From NCBI GenBank assembly GCA_900074885.1, contig FJUW01000015.1, forward strand, positions 663,906 through 727,905: DNA of 64,000 nt, read 5' to 3'. Shown here piece by piece: positions 10,804 through 22,339 of the stretch; the first letter of the stretch is position 1, and every line of letters starts with the position of its first letter. This DNA is from Rhynchosporium graminicola. Taxonomy: Eukaryota; Ascomycota; Leotiomycetes; Helotiales; Ploettnerulaceae. Below the pieces are notes generated by a model. That model was not told where the DNA came from and did no database searches. It saw only the letters and a list, made by a program, of their open reading frames with translations. The position numbers were made by a program, and so were the translations under genes.

Positions 10804-12215
10804 CGTTCTCATTGGATGAGCTGTTATGTTCGGTGGTCATTATTTGAATACATATATCTTTTGAACATTTCTGATAATGCATGTGTGGAGTCTTGGCTTG
10901 ATCCGGGCACATGGGCTGCAGAGATACTGGTATGCGAATGGGCTAGTACGATCACGCAGCCTTGTTATTGGACAAATAATAGATCTAATGAGACATGTAT
11001 CCTTCCTTCTTTCCAATTGTGCTTCGGAGTGGGTCTTAGGGCTAGCTGTAGCTGTGGGACGTAGCAGGGGACAACATAACATGACTAAGCAGATCCAAGA
11101 AAAACACATTCTTCATTGGTTCTTCAGATCGATGAAAAGATGTATCTCTAAGAAGCGAAGAATCTAATGGTGTTTACCTGCGATAGCTAGACGAGGGTGA
11201 TGCTTTTGGTATCTCGTTGGGTCACGATGTATTTACGGTATCATCCCTGGGAAGCGAAGCGAGGTAACCACAAAGACGTCTCCATTACTTCAAAATCAGG
11301 AGGTTCCGGGGAACTGCAAAAGCCTTCAGATATGCTCACAAAGTCATAGTATAGTTCCAGATCGTTTTTAGTGGCCAAAAATAATCGATGTCGACGAGGG
11401 TTTTGAGCCTAGTTTCGTGGTTCAGAACTGTGCCCCCGAAAAGTTGTAAACTTGGTGCATCTCATCCCCAGGCTGGCACCCAAGTTTTCACTAACCCCAA
11501 ACATCTATCATACGATATAATTATAAACTCCTTACTATTGATATGAAACTCCTAAAGAGGTCATGGGGAATCGCCAACTTGGAAACATAAAGTTGTTTTT
11601 ATGGACGCCTTTACTGTCTGAGCTGCTCAATAAAAGCCGCAGATTTTAGGCTTCACCCATTTTAGAGGCGCGCAAGATTTCCGATGGCTTCATGATCTCA
11701 GATTACATGGACTGCCATGAGATAAAAGCTGAGAATAAAAGTTGCCCCGTAATCCATGGTGGGAGTGTTCATGAGGAGTTTATGCCCGTGCTAGGTGTCG
11801 ACCTTGATTTGAACATGAAGCTGAGCTTGACACGAAAGACATCTCATACGGAATGGGAGTACCAGATGTGTTTTGTAATTACATTTACTCATGCGAATGC
11901 ACATCTCTCACTGTAAGTCATACCCTGGTATGCAGTTTTGCACCCAAAGATATTCCTTATGTTCATCTCCCTCAAGTCCAATATCCAGATCACTTCACGC
12001 AACCGCTGAAAAGTCCCCAGACTTGCCACTCACTCTTAAAAACATATTGCAAGCCTCCACAAATAAAGAGTGGTTTATCATCCGGGCTATATCTACCTCC
12101 GAAAAAGCATCTTATCGCTAGGCGAGAAGAGCGTTGCCTCCTGCTTAGATAGATTTATGACCGACCCAAGCGGAGGTAGAGGCGAGACAGTCAGAAACTT
12201 TAGAAATGTGTCTCA
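10804..12215. other. intergenic, possible decayed Cys-rich copy
   Basis: No gene is called. Around 11868-11905 a stretch resembles the start of the 4427/5521 genes with a frame-disrupting deletion (see findings). The rest shows no domain, RNA or repeat. Confidence 0.35.
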
Positions 12216-12223
12216 TCCCTCTA

Positions 12224-12762
12224 CAGTGTGCGAAATGATTAGATTAGATTAGATTATGACCTCCTAATTAAATCTAATCAAAGGTAATTTGAACCTAATC
12301 AAATCTAATCAAATTATAATCGATTATAATTGATTATAATTAATTAAAGCACGTGATCTAGAGCTAGGCTAAAAGGAGCTTAGATACTCGCTTAGGTTCC
12401 CTTTCTAGGCTTAGGCTCCCGCCTCGCTTCTTAGCCTAGATTCGCTTTAAAGCGAGATTCTAGCAGTAGGTAATCCAAATATAGAAATAACTAGATTTTA
12501 CTAGAATTAACTATTATATACCTTATTTCTTTATTAATTATATAAATACCTTTGATTAGTAAGATATACTTTATTTTATTTATCTTTATATAGCTTATAT
12601 AGCTAAATATATAAGTATAATCAAGCCTAATCTAATCCTAATCATTAATTATAATCTAATCTAATCTAATCAAAGGTCTAATTAACCTAATTAAATCTAA
12701 TCTAATTATAATCGATTATAATCGATTATAATTGATTAGGTTGATTATTTTTTCTCACACTG
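12224..12762. mobile_element. hAT-like MITE, 539 bp, with 8-bp TSD
   Basis: The element starts CAGTGTGCGAAA and ends with the inverted copy TTTCTCACACTG, a 12-bp terminal inverted repeat with one mismatch. It is flanked on both sides by the exact 8-bp direct repeat TCCCTCTA (12216-12223 and 12763-12770), the target-site duplication. A CAG start with an 8-bp duplication is typical of the hAT superfamily. The interior has no coding capacity. Each end carries a diverged direct repeat of about 90 bp made of AATCTAATC and ATAATCGATTATAAT units, surrounding a less AT-rich core with CTTAGGC-like motifs. It is a non-autonomous element that needs a transposase encoded elsewhere. Confidence 0.85.
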
Positions 12763-12770
12763 TCCCTCTA

Positions 12771-15700
12771 AGTCATGTAAAAACATTCTCTCCGATGGAA
12801 CTCAGTTAGCGAGTAAGCTGGACCTATAACATGGCCTATGGAAATATGTAGACCAATTCAAACAAAATCAACTTCGTCACTTCGTCATCACCTTAAAACC
12901 CTTCGAAAAAGTACTATGCAGCTATTTAATCCTCTCATTACATCACCTCGGTCCTGCAGCCCAACAATCACCCACTTCCTGGCATATCCTTCACGCTTCC
13001 CCAAGGTTCAAGACAAAGAGGTAGATAGTCCCAACATCGTGAAACACTGGTAATGAGAAATAGGTATCTTCCTCCAAACTTGGGAGGTGGGAGCGAGGTA
13101 TTCATACATTTTAAAAAGTAAGTGATAGATGAAGCCGTGGCCACGCTTGAGCTTATTTCAACACCATACTAAACTCCAAGCCCAAAAGAAAATCCCAAGC
13201 ACCCCACGAATAAAATTACAGCTGAGGGAGTAAAAACATAAATGTAAAATTTTAGGACCGGAACGAAGCATCCCAATCGAAGCGCGCTTCAGCAGGGGTT
13301 AGTAAGAACCGATGCAAGGATTCCACTTCACAATAACGACATCCCCAAGTGAAGCAATGCCGGCGTACCCTGGTCCAGAGTATCCTGCTGATGAAGATGC
13401 TTCTATTCGCAGCAGAGCACGGTCATGAAATAGAATACAATCATGGACACGGAACGAAATGACCGACTTGTCAACTCGCAGCTCTGAGAAAACCTTTCCA
13501 CCAAACTAGAGAGAGAGAGAAAGACGAGGAATAGATGAAAACCTGCTGGTGGAAGATTGATTGCAGGTGTCTATATTTTCGCTGACGTCCTTCAACATTA
13601 TCGAATCGCAATCTCCAAGTTGCACCACTGTGCCGTTTGATGCTCTCGATGGGTTGTCTTCTTAGGTTCGAAAGCTCCCGTACGGTTAATGGGGATTAGA
13701 AGGAGGACCAGCTTCATTTACAGCCTCATGACCGTCTTCAAGCTGCTGGAATAGCAAACGTGGATCCATTCTACCCTCTCGTGCAGGACTGAGAGAGAAG
13801 CCAGTTATGAGGACGCCCATAAATAAAATCTCTTCTTGATCTCATGTTCGAAACCTTACACCGAAGGGAGCCAAGCAATGTAGACGGTTTTTAATTAATA
13901 AAAGAAAACATGAGAGCTCTAAAGGTAAAGCAGAGATGATGCAGAGAAAACTGGGGATGTAAAGAGAGATCTCTAGAATGAGTTTTTGGAGCGCAGTGCT
14001 CCGGTAGATATGTCGAATCGAATCTTCCCAGAGACACAGAGTGGAATAGATGTACGCTGAACGCCTTTCGTTCACGTGCTCACTATCAGATCAGATCAGA
14101 TCAGTCCAAGTGTGCTTTACCTTCGCCAAGTGAATCTCCAAAGAGCCTCCCCATCTTTTTCCGCTGGTTGACTGGAAGTGGAATGGAGTGGAGTGATGAG
14201 TGTCGTGCTACTGTACCTCAGAGACAGTACGAATATTGAACGATAGCAAGGATGGTCCCATGACTTCCAAGCATGGTACTGTAAGTAGATACGAGTTTAA
14301 CCCTTAGCAGGTATGCAATTAGTTCGTTACCTCGAAGCACCCGATCTTTTCCTTGGGAGAAACGACTTCTTTGATGACTCAACGTGCCTAGACGACTTCA
14401 CTCTCTTCTTTGCTTGGAATTGAAGTTCGACTCTGCCAGATGGGTTACATCAAAAAGAATTCTAGCGAACATGGTAATTCTAGCAGAACCTCCTGCGGTG
14501 CTCTACGAATCGCAAGACTAAACCAGACAGGAGGATAGATAAATCGGGAAAATCGAGATACTCGCAGCTCGCTTGGGCAGAGCAAGACAACAATAATAAC
14601 ACCAAATCTATTGATGTGAAAATTCTACTCCGCAACTCAAGCCTGGCATCATCTATCTACATACGCAGCCCAAGCTTTTGATTGACCCTCCAGTGCTGCA
14701 GACCTCCTAACGAGTAGTCGATTTTCTCGAAAAGGAAGGAATCCCGAGATTATTCCCCAACACCCATCTGTCGAGGACAGGCCGCGAAAAGAAAAGGCTT
14801 CGAGCGGTTGCTGTACAATTTGAGGTAGGTCATCACTTGAGCACGCTTAGCATTTATTCTACAATGGATATATAAAGGCCCAGCTCATATCTCTATACCA
14901 GGCTAACTGGAATGGCTACCTCATAAGCCTCATAACCCAAGTAGATAATCACAATTCTTCAGAGACTGAGAAGTTGGATCTCGGGCCGAAGATAGGGCGG
15001 GCTTCATTCTGAGATGAGTCATGACGGTATGGCGATCAGACACGCCGTTGATGATGTCTCAAAACATCATCAGCTCTGGCCCGGCTTTTTCTGATCTGAT
15101 CTGACAAGTGACAAACCTCGTATTCGTGATTGCGATATTGCCACTGTGACTCGACGGTCACTAGCACGGAGTTGAATGAAAGCGCTCCGGCCTCTGCCGC
15201 TCTATATTGTGTTGGAGCCTGAGCGGGTTTCGAAGTGGCGAGTGGTTTATCTGGGGCTCAATGATAAATTTAGAACTCACTTCTGAGGTCTGCAGGAGAA
15301 AGGGTGCACGTAGCCTCTATTTGCTCCTATGAAAGTGGCTCACTGCTTTAGAGGTTACGAGGTATTTCGAGTAGATTTCTATGAGACCGTCGTATCATGA
15401 TGATTGCCACTGGAGGGGGTCTTTGCCTGAAGCCTGTAGTAAGTATTTCTCAGACGGACCTCGGGTGAGCTCACAGGTGAAGTAGATGACTGATAGATCC
15501 CAGCTCATCGGTCCGTATTTATCTGACGAGTCACGATGAATAGTAGAAGGATACTGAGTAGATCCGCGCCTAGAGGTCATGTCAGATGCGAATTCATGGT
15601 CAAAGATTGCCTGACACCTTGAGTAGGAAGCTTCAGGCTGAGCCTCGTCGTATTCGTGTTCGAAGATTCCCTTCACGATGATGCATAATGCAATCTCGAT

Positions 15701-18700
15701 TTCGCCTGCCCGGCTGGAAAGCAGCACCCCTTTGACCGCTCTTCGACTTCGAGTAGGTGTAGAGGAGGCGACAGAATCGTGGCAGCCTGAAAAGACCACT
15801 GAATACCCGTATGACAGGAATAATCTTCAACTATTATCAACCTCGAGCCTCATTAAGCACCTCATTGGAGCTCGCCTAAGTTGGTTGGCATGGTGATCCA
15901 TGAATGACCGTCATCCGACCTCGGCGCTTTCTATCTTCCTACAGGACAATATTTCAAATTGATAGAAGGAAAGGCCTCACGAGACTACTGACAACTCTTA
16001 TCTTGACCGGGGATGAGACAAGACGAGAATCATGCCAGCTGGCGCTTGCGTTCTGTTGCAGCTGGGCAGGTGATAACATCGTGACTCACACCTGTAAGAG
16101 ACCCGGCCCACTGGGGCGAACGTCCACGTGCCGTGTACTCTAATCAACTCTATTGGACTTGGTTGAATCTGGCTAAGAACAAGGATAAGGATATTTTAGA
16201 GCAAGAAGTAATGTGTGACTATAAGAAGTGAATACTAAGTAAGTCTTCTAAAGTAGAACATCCAGAGAAGGGAGATGTGAAACAGGTACAAATCTTGGTT
16301 CGTCCTGCCCAGTATCTAATCATCGCGCATGCACCTGAAATGGAAACAACTGAAGTGGAAGCAACTGAAATGGAAGCAAACAGATAGCCCCCAACTCCCA
16401 AGCAAGACAAACATGTATCAGATCTACCTCGCCGCCTAGTCGGTGAAAGGCAGGCTTCTTTCTGCATCCACGAGGCTGGCTGGCGAATACTGTACCCCTC
16501 CAAAGGAAAGGGAGGGGTCATTGCATTTGCGATGGTTGAAAAGTGGCTTTCTCAGCCTGATAGATGCGTGATTGGATACTGATGAAGGATCGAAGCTGGG
16601 CAGTGGCGCTGACCACTGCCTGTCCTGTACTGTACTGGGTCTGGATGAGGTGTGGTGAGAGTAGGCAGCAGCTCCTCGCCACAACCACTACTTTGGCTTT
16701 GAATTGCTCGCTGTGCCTACGTACGATCATTGATTACACGATGGAAGTTTACCACGAGATAGTGGGTATTGCAGGTGAAAGTAGACGGATATGAAAATGA
16801 GAACACATTTACCGTGTCAGAATTAAGGAAGGCTGATATTGGTGGTGCACATTCTGCCACTTACTCGTGTCAGAAAATGAAGCAACCAACAAGCACGGAG
16901 TAGATCCGGAAGAGGAGGTAATGAAAAACCCTGACAGCCGCATTTGGACACGAACAGAACGGGTCCGAGACATTCGCATCAACCATCATGAACATGAAGA
17001 AACTTTCCATATGCTCACACAGCCATCATCCAAACTCAAGATCAAAAGCGCATCGCCATCGCCATCGCCATCAAAGGCCGCACTGCCAAAAGTGGCGCAC
17101 CTTCGTATTTCCGGAATTCCGTATTTTCACGGCTGCCGTAACTCCTCCGCACATGCATCTCGCCAAGACACAATGGTGGACACTGGACGGAATGTGGCTG
17201 CGTTGAGAAGGCTGAGGTTTTGCTAGGTACGGTATGGTATGTAAGGATTTGAAATGACTGCGGCCAAGCCAAACCACACCAGTTTGAAAGAGCGACGTTA
17301 AAAATTATCGGAGGGGGATTAATACTTTTTCCTTCAGCCGGAGACGTTGCAACATTTGGGCTGGAAGCTGTGAATACCGTACTCACGAGCTTCGCTTGGA
17401 GGCCAAGGCGTAGCGTACCGGTACTTTGCTACCTACTCAGGTGCAAGCTAGAGTTCAGAAGTGACTTCTTCCAGTGTTTCTGGAATGTTACTTTTTTGGA
17501 TCTAGATTCCTGATCGACTCTTCTCCCGCCTCTTCGATCCTTGTTTAGCGCCAGATAGATAGATGGACAAGCTCACAGTTGGGGTAGGGAATCTCCGATC
17601 TCCGACATAGGCCGAGATGCTCGGATGTCATGAGGATAACCATTTCCACAACCCTAAGCTAAATGAGTCAGAGTCAGTAGTTCTCTGGACAGTTCCCATA
17701 GTAGTAATGATTTCGCGTGTGCGAGTTGTGATCGCGAGACTTGTGAGCTGATGGGACGCAAAATGATGCGCGCGCTTACGGAGACCCGAAGTTTGGTGGC
17801 GTTATTGGTGAGTATCAGGTTTTGTGAGGGAGAGAATCTCTTCTTGGGGATGAGTGATAAGAGACTTATTTTGCGTATCCAGCTGGTAGTTGCGTGGGAT
17901 GGATGGATTTCCTCCCTCCTTCCCTCTCTAAGAGTGCTACCAAGCCGAATTGGGCCAGTCACGAGAGGTGTGACTCAATCGTGACCCCGAAAACTTTAAC
18001 TCATCTACTTGGGTCAAGTTTCTTTCAGCTAGCTACAGTGCTTCTGATTCGAGATCGAGCTCTTAGCATTGAGTGACACAAGGCTAGCAACCCTGAGCTG
18101 ACTGACCGAGATACCCGTCTGCGTACGGTCTCGACCAGCGGGAGCTAGAGCAGCTGTACTGTATGACAATGGCCAGCCTAGACTACTCTACCGGGCCTGA
18201 CAGCGATGCTTGCAGCGCAGCTCAGCCTGGTACGGAGGAGGGGTCGGCCAGCCAGGTGTGAGACGAGTTTAGACGATACGATATGGTTCGTTGGGTGAAA
18301 TCTGAGATACGTGAGATGAGATGAAGTGAGATGTGAAAAGCCTGCGGGTTTGAGTCATCGTGAATTTTGTCTGTTATTACGAACTAGTTAGGGAAAGAGA
18401 TTGATGCACAGTGGCAAATCCGAAATTGCTTAAACAGGTGTGTGTACTGTTGTTGAGATTTCTAGACGTTTCGCTGCCTTGGATGTGGAAATGCAACCCT
18501 GAGTCGATGAGTGAGGGGAAGACGCAAGGCTGCGTGGCATGGCATTGGCAAGGTCCACCACAGGATCTTGTTCCTGTAGTCGCTGAGTAAGGTATGGGAT
18601 TGAGGATCGAGCAGCAGTGTCAATCCTTACCTAGCCACAGGCACGAAGGATTCGCTGGCGTCATTGGATAATTTGAGACGACAATCTCCCCAGCTATCCA

Positions 18701-20339
18701 ACAGTCGCCGGCGCGGGCTACTCAAACTCGGCAACAAGCATGAAAATGAAGATGCGCTCCTGCAGGCAACTTGATTGATGCTGATGTTGAGGATGGCAAA
18801 GCCATTCATCGCGATACCTTTGTTTGGAGCGCAGAAATATCGAGAGAAGGCTATTGGTTGTGAGTGACAAGGAGAATGGTTTTCTGTGATAATGGAATGG
18901 GAAATGTTGATTAAAATGGTTTCTTTATGCCTGTCATCGAGGATCGTGGTTTGAATGTGAGGAATTCTATTGGACTCTCAGAGGTCATCTTTTGCTTGAG
19001 AATTATTGGATGGCTTCCAGTAGCGGTAAAGTAGGTGGAAGCTGCCCTGGCTGAGGTAGGGAAGGCTGACTACTGTCTAGATTTGAAAATTCAGGCTGAC
19101 GGACAAGTGGTGCTGTTAAAACCGAAGATGATGCGGTTCCAAGCGGGAAACGGAGTCCGCTCCATGTTAGAAGCCTCTTTCGAGTGAGTCGGGTGGGTTG
19201 TATGTATCAGAACGTTATTAAACACAACATTGCAGTTTCTGGTGCTAGATTGTGAGTTTTGATAACAGATGGAATGATTAGGTGCAACAGAATGAGCACT
19301 TCTGAGTCCGACAGGCGAATACGTGGTCCTCGCTATGTCCAGATTAAGTACCTTATAAGGTAATTTGTGGAGCCCTTCGTGCCACTTGACGTGGCGATAG
19401 ATTGCAGCAGAGTTGTCATGATCAATTAGGCTGAGAAAGCATCATCATCAGCAGTCGTCCGATTCAGGCGTCAAGATGAGACGCCTTGAAAAGCGTGCTC
19501 GAATAGAACTAGATAAGTTTTGATCTTGGCCGCCACGAAGATGCGCAGTCTGGGAGGTCGAGATGCCATCTTTCTGCCGGTGGAAATGCCTCGATGGAAG
19601 CTGTAACACTTCAATTCACTGGGCAATTTGCCGTCACACTGCACCAACACTGCACAGCACAGCGGCTGGTCCATGCCCGATCTGCATGACTATCGCCAAA
19701 CTGTATGTACGCAATGCATTGCTCAGGTGCGTGGAAATTCGATCGCACAGAATAGAAACAGAGTTACTTATAACGGGTCAGAGTCAGAGACAGATGTACA
19801 CAAATGGAGATGGAAAAAGGGGGAGATTTATGTCCTTCTCCGCATGCTTTCCCTGCGACTCCTGGGTTCGAGATCGAACGATAGTATTGTTAGGCGTAAG
19901 TAAGGCTGTGCTATAGGTATTTGAAGAATGGGCTGGCTGTAAAACAAGATGCCAGAATAAATCCAGGATGATGCAGCGAGGATTCATGGCAGCTGTCGGT
20001 TCATCAGAATGAACATTACAAGTAAGTACAAGTAAATGGTTGTAATTGCGGATGTTGTGGTAGACTGGAGCCGCTGAACTGATAGGTAGGAACGAACAGG
20101 GGAAGGCTCATTTGCTGAAAACGATGGACCAACTTCTGATGCAGATGTCGGAGGATAGACAGCAGCCGGGGGGCACCAAACAAGATACTTACGGACTTCT
20201 GTATGCTGTACACATATCATAACCACACCAAACTGAAAGTCATGTTCGTCTTGGGCCCAGTCCGTCCAGGCAGGCAGGGCAGAGCAGAGCTGAGACGCTT
20301 GGAAGTTGGGAATAGCCTCTTGCTCGAACCTTTTCCCAT
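12771..20339. other. 7.6-kb gene-poor spacer
   Basis: Many open frames of 60-134 codons lie on both strands (for example 15395-15799 minus, 16867-17226 plus). None shows a known domain, signal peptide with structure, or splice-supported extension, and they overlap in antisense. Small tandem repeats include GATCA units near 14087-14102 and CGCCAT units near 17050-17070. I see no transposase, RNA gene or conserved block. Confidence 0.45.
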
Positions 20340-20900
20340 CAGTGGAATGCTGTGCAAAGCTGTGCAAAGCTGTGCAATGCTGCGGTAGGGAAATGATGCA
20401 GGAGGCAAGATCGCGACTTTGTACAAGTATATCTCAATTTCCAGAATACCGTTCGTCTCGAGTAAAGTTTCGGGGGGGNGGGGGGGATGATGGTCTTACG
20501 ACGGTGGCGGAAAGAGAGGGTGGACGAGGACAGTTTGTGATGGCGGATTGCGTGAGATTCAAGGAAGCTGGAGAGAGAGAGGCTGGTCCCATTCAGAGAG
20601 AGAGAGACTGACTGGCTTCTAATTTGCCTTCCATCCAGGCCGGCCAGGGCCAAGCCTTCGAAATGTCAGGATGGATGTCAGGTTGGATGGATGGATGGAT
20701 GGATGCCTCGCCGGAAGCAGAAATGAGCCAGGCATCAAATATCGCCATCGTGCCTTGCCTTGCCTTGCCTGCTGTCCTGGTCTAATCCCAGTCTGTAATA
20801 GTCAGTGTCACTGCAGCTTTGCCCCATACCATACCATACCATACCGCCGCCGTACCCATACCATCTTCACACGAGCCAGTCACAACCTTCGAAGCTTTGG
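20340..20900. repeat. cluster of short tandem repeats
   Basis: A chain of unrelated microsatellites: three to four units of GCTGTGCAAA (about 20348-20380), a G homopolymer interrupted by the only N of the window (20471-20486), GA runs (20573-20610), GGAT units (20683-20704), CCTTG units (20750-20770) and ATACC units (20825-20843). They lead directly into the GGCCCC array. Confidence 0.8.
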
Positions 20901-20970
20901 CCACTCCTGCCTCGCGTTCCATACAGTACATGTACATACTATACCCTCCCTGCCTGGCCCGCACTCCAGC

Positions 20971-21136
20971 CCCCGGCCCCGGCCCCGGCCCCGGCCCCGG
21001 CCCCGGCCCCGGCCCCGGCCCCGGCCCCGGCCCCGGCCCCGGCCCCGGCCCCGGCCCCGGCCCCGGCCCCGGCCCCGGCCCCGGCCCCGGCCCCGGCCCC
21101 GGCCCCGGCCCCGGCCCCGGCCCCGGCCCCGGCCCC
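20971..21136. repeat. (GGCCCC)n / (GGGGCC)n array, 27 perfect units
   Basis: From 20971 to 21132 the sequence is 27 uninterrupted copies of CCCCGG, with four further C residues continuing the phase before degeneration. The minus strand reads GGGGCC, the hexanucleotide expanded in human C9orf72 disease. Each unit places four Gs in a row, so the minus strand can form stacked G-quadruplexes. The array has no stop in any frame and could encode Pro-Arg, Pro-Ala and Gly-Pro dipeptides on plus and Gly-Ala, Gly-Arg and Gly-Pro on minus. I do not call these as genes. It ends about 1.2 kb before the cyclin start codon. Confidence 0.95.
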
Positions 21137-21330
21137 CCCTTCTGAGCGGTCCAATTCTTGATGTGACTCTTCCATTCGCTTCAGGTCGTTAGCCACCGCC
21201 GCTCAAAGGCAGCACTCCACTCTGTAACAAAACTATAGCCATGCCCGCAGCCTGGCAACCTTTTCTGACTCCCCCAACGCAGCCATGTATGATCCCAAAG
21301 AATAGACCCGCGGCTCTTTGAAGTCTGCAG

Positions 21331-21373
21331 AACAACCACAACCACAACCACAACCACAATCACAACCACAACG
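21331..21373. repeat. (CAACCA)n microsatellite
   Basis: Seven imperfect units of ACAACC/CAACCA on the plus strand, between the GGCCCC array and the cyclin leader. Confidence 0.85.
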
Positions 21374-22339
21374 ACGTCCATACGAATCTGCGTAACAACC
21401 GATCAAACATCTACCATATCGACCATCTCCTGTTCCTCAAATACCCCTTCCTTATCTTTCCCATTCTTCTTCCCGCCGTCTCCCGGACTTCTGCGACAAA
21501 GCGAACACCTTGCTCGCAGTGACTCCAACATCCAGTCATACGCCGCCTTCATTCTACTACACCTCCTAATTCAACAAACCCTCGCCACTTTTCATTCACT
21601 GCGCGGCCTCCTCTTTGTCCTGATTTTCCTTCCTTTGATATACCCCGTGGAAGAAGCCTAGCTAGCAGTTGTTTTAACTAGCAACCGTACCAGGTCTCAC
21701 TCAGTCCCTTCATTCAGCGTTGCCACTCAAGATCCCAATCAAGGTACTCCGGTCCAGTCACTCTCGCACTCGAACTCGTGTCAGGTACTCTCTCCTCTGA
21801 CTCTGAGCTGAAGCCTGCTTTCCTAGCAGAGATACCTTTGTCTTCCGCAAACACTCCACTCATCCTTTTTTGTCAACCTGTCCGTCAGTCGATAATACCC
21901 TCGGTACACCCCGCGATCCTCAAATACCTACCTTCATCTTCGAATACGATCACCTTTCGAATACCACATACCACCGCCCCTCTGCAGTTCACTCAATGGT
22001 AACTAGACCTCACAACTAGCCCACCATTTTTCTCAACAGCTACCACTTCCATCGTCGGAAACACACAATGATCCTCGCCCTCTACAAATCTTCCCCAGTC
22101 GCCAGTCTTGCATCGTCTTCCGGTATCATCGTTAGTGAAGAGAACCTCAAGGTCTCTTCTCTCTGTTAGCTTCCACCTACCTCGAATACCTCGCTCTACG
22201 ACAGCTTACGCTGCTGTGCGAGCCTGTATTGGAGCAGAAGGTTTTACGGCTCCAGTTTATAACGGTTTATCAGTTTGGCTTTGTAAAAACGGCGACTGGA
22301 GTAATCAGCATACCTCCACAACCCTCGACGCCCTCGAAG
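21374..22339 (+). promoter_or_regulatory. promoter and probable long 5' leader of the cyclin gene
   Basis: About 970 bases of C/T-rich sequence without a domain-bearing frame precede the cyclin start. Pyrimidine-rich upstream sequence with several short upstream ATG frames is typical of long 5' untranslated leaders of fungal regulatory genes. The transcription start cannot be placed from sequence. Confidence 0.4.
22068..22169 (+). promoter_or_regulatory. candidate upstream ORF of the cyclin gene
   Basis: A 33-codon frame (MILALYKSSPV...) starts at an ACACAATGA context and ends about 170 bases before the proposed cyclin start. If the transcript begins upstream, ribosomes would meet it first, giving a possible translational brake. 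That it is transcribed is assumed. Confidence 0.3.

Noticed and set aside
13842..14110. Tandem GATCA units and a short minus-strand hydrophobic frame
   Set aside because: Only three to four repeat units and no signal for a gene; treated as ordinary spacer.
15395..15799. 134-codon minus frame in the gene-poor spacer
   Set aside because: No recognisable motif, overlapped by antisense frames of similar length, no splice extension. It is the longest of many chance-like frames.
20671..21196. Open frames of 85-173 codons encoding poly Pro-Arg, Pro-Ala, Gly-Pro and Gly-Ala
   Set aside because: They exist only because the hexanucleotide array has no stops in any frame. Nothing outside the repeat resembles a gene, so they are noted under the repeat and not called as genes.
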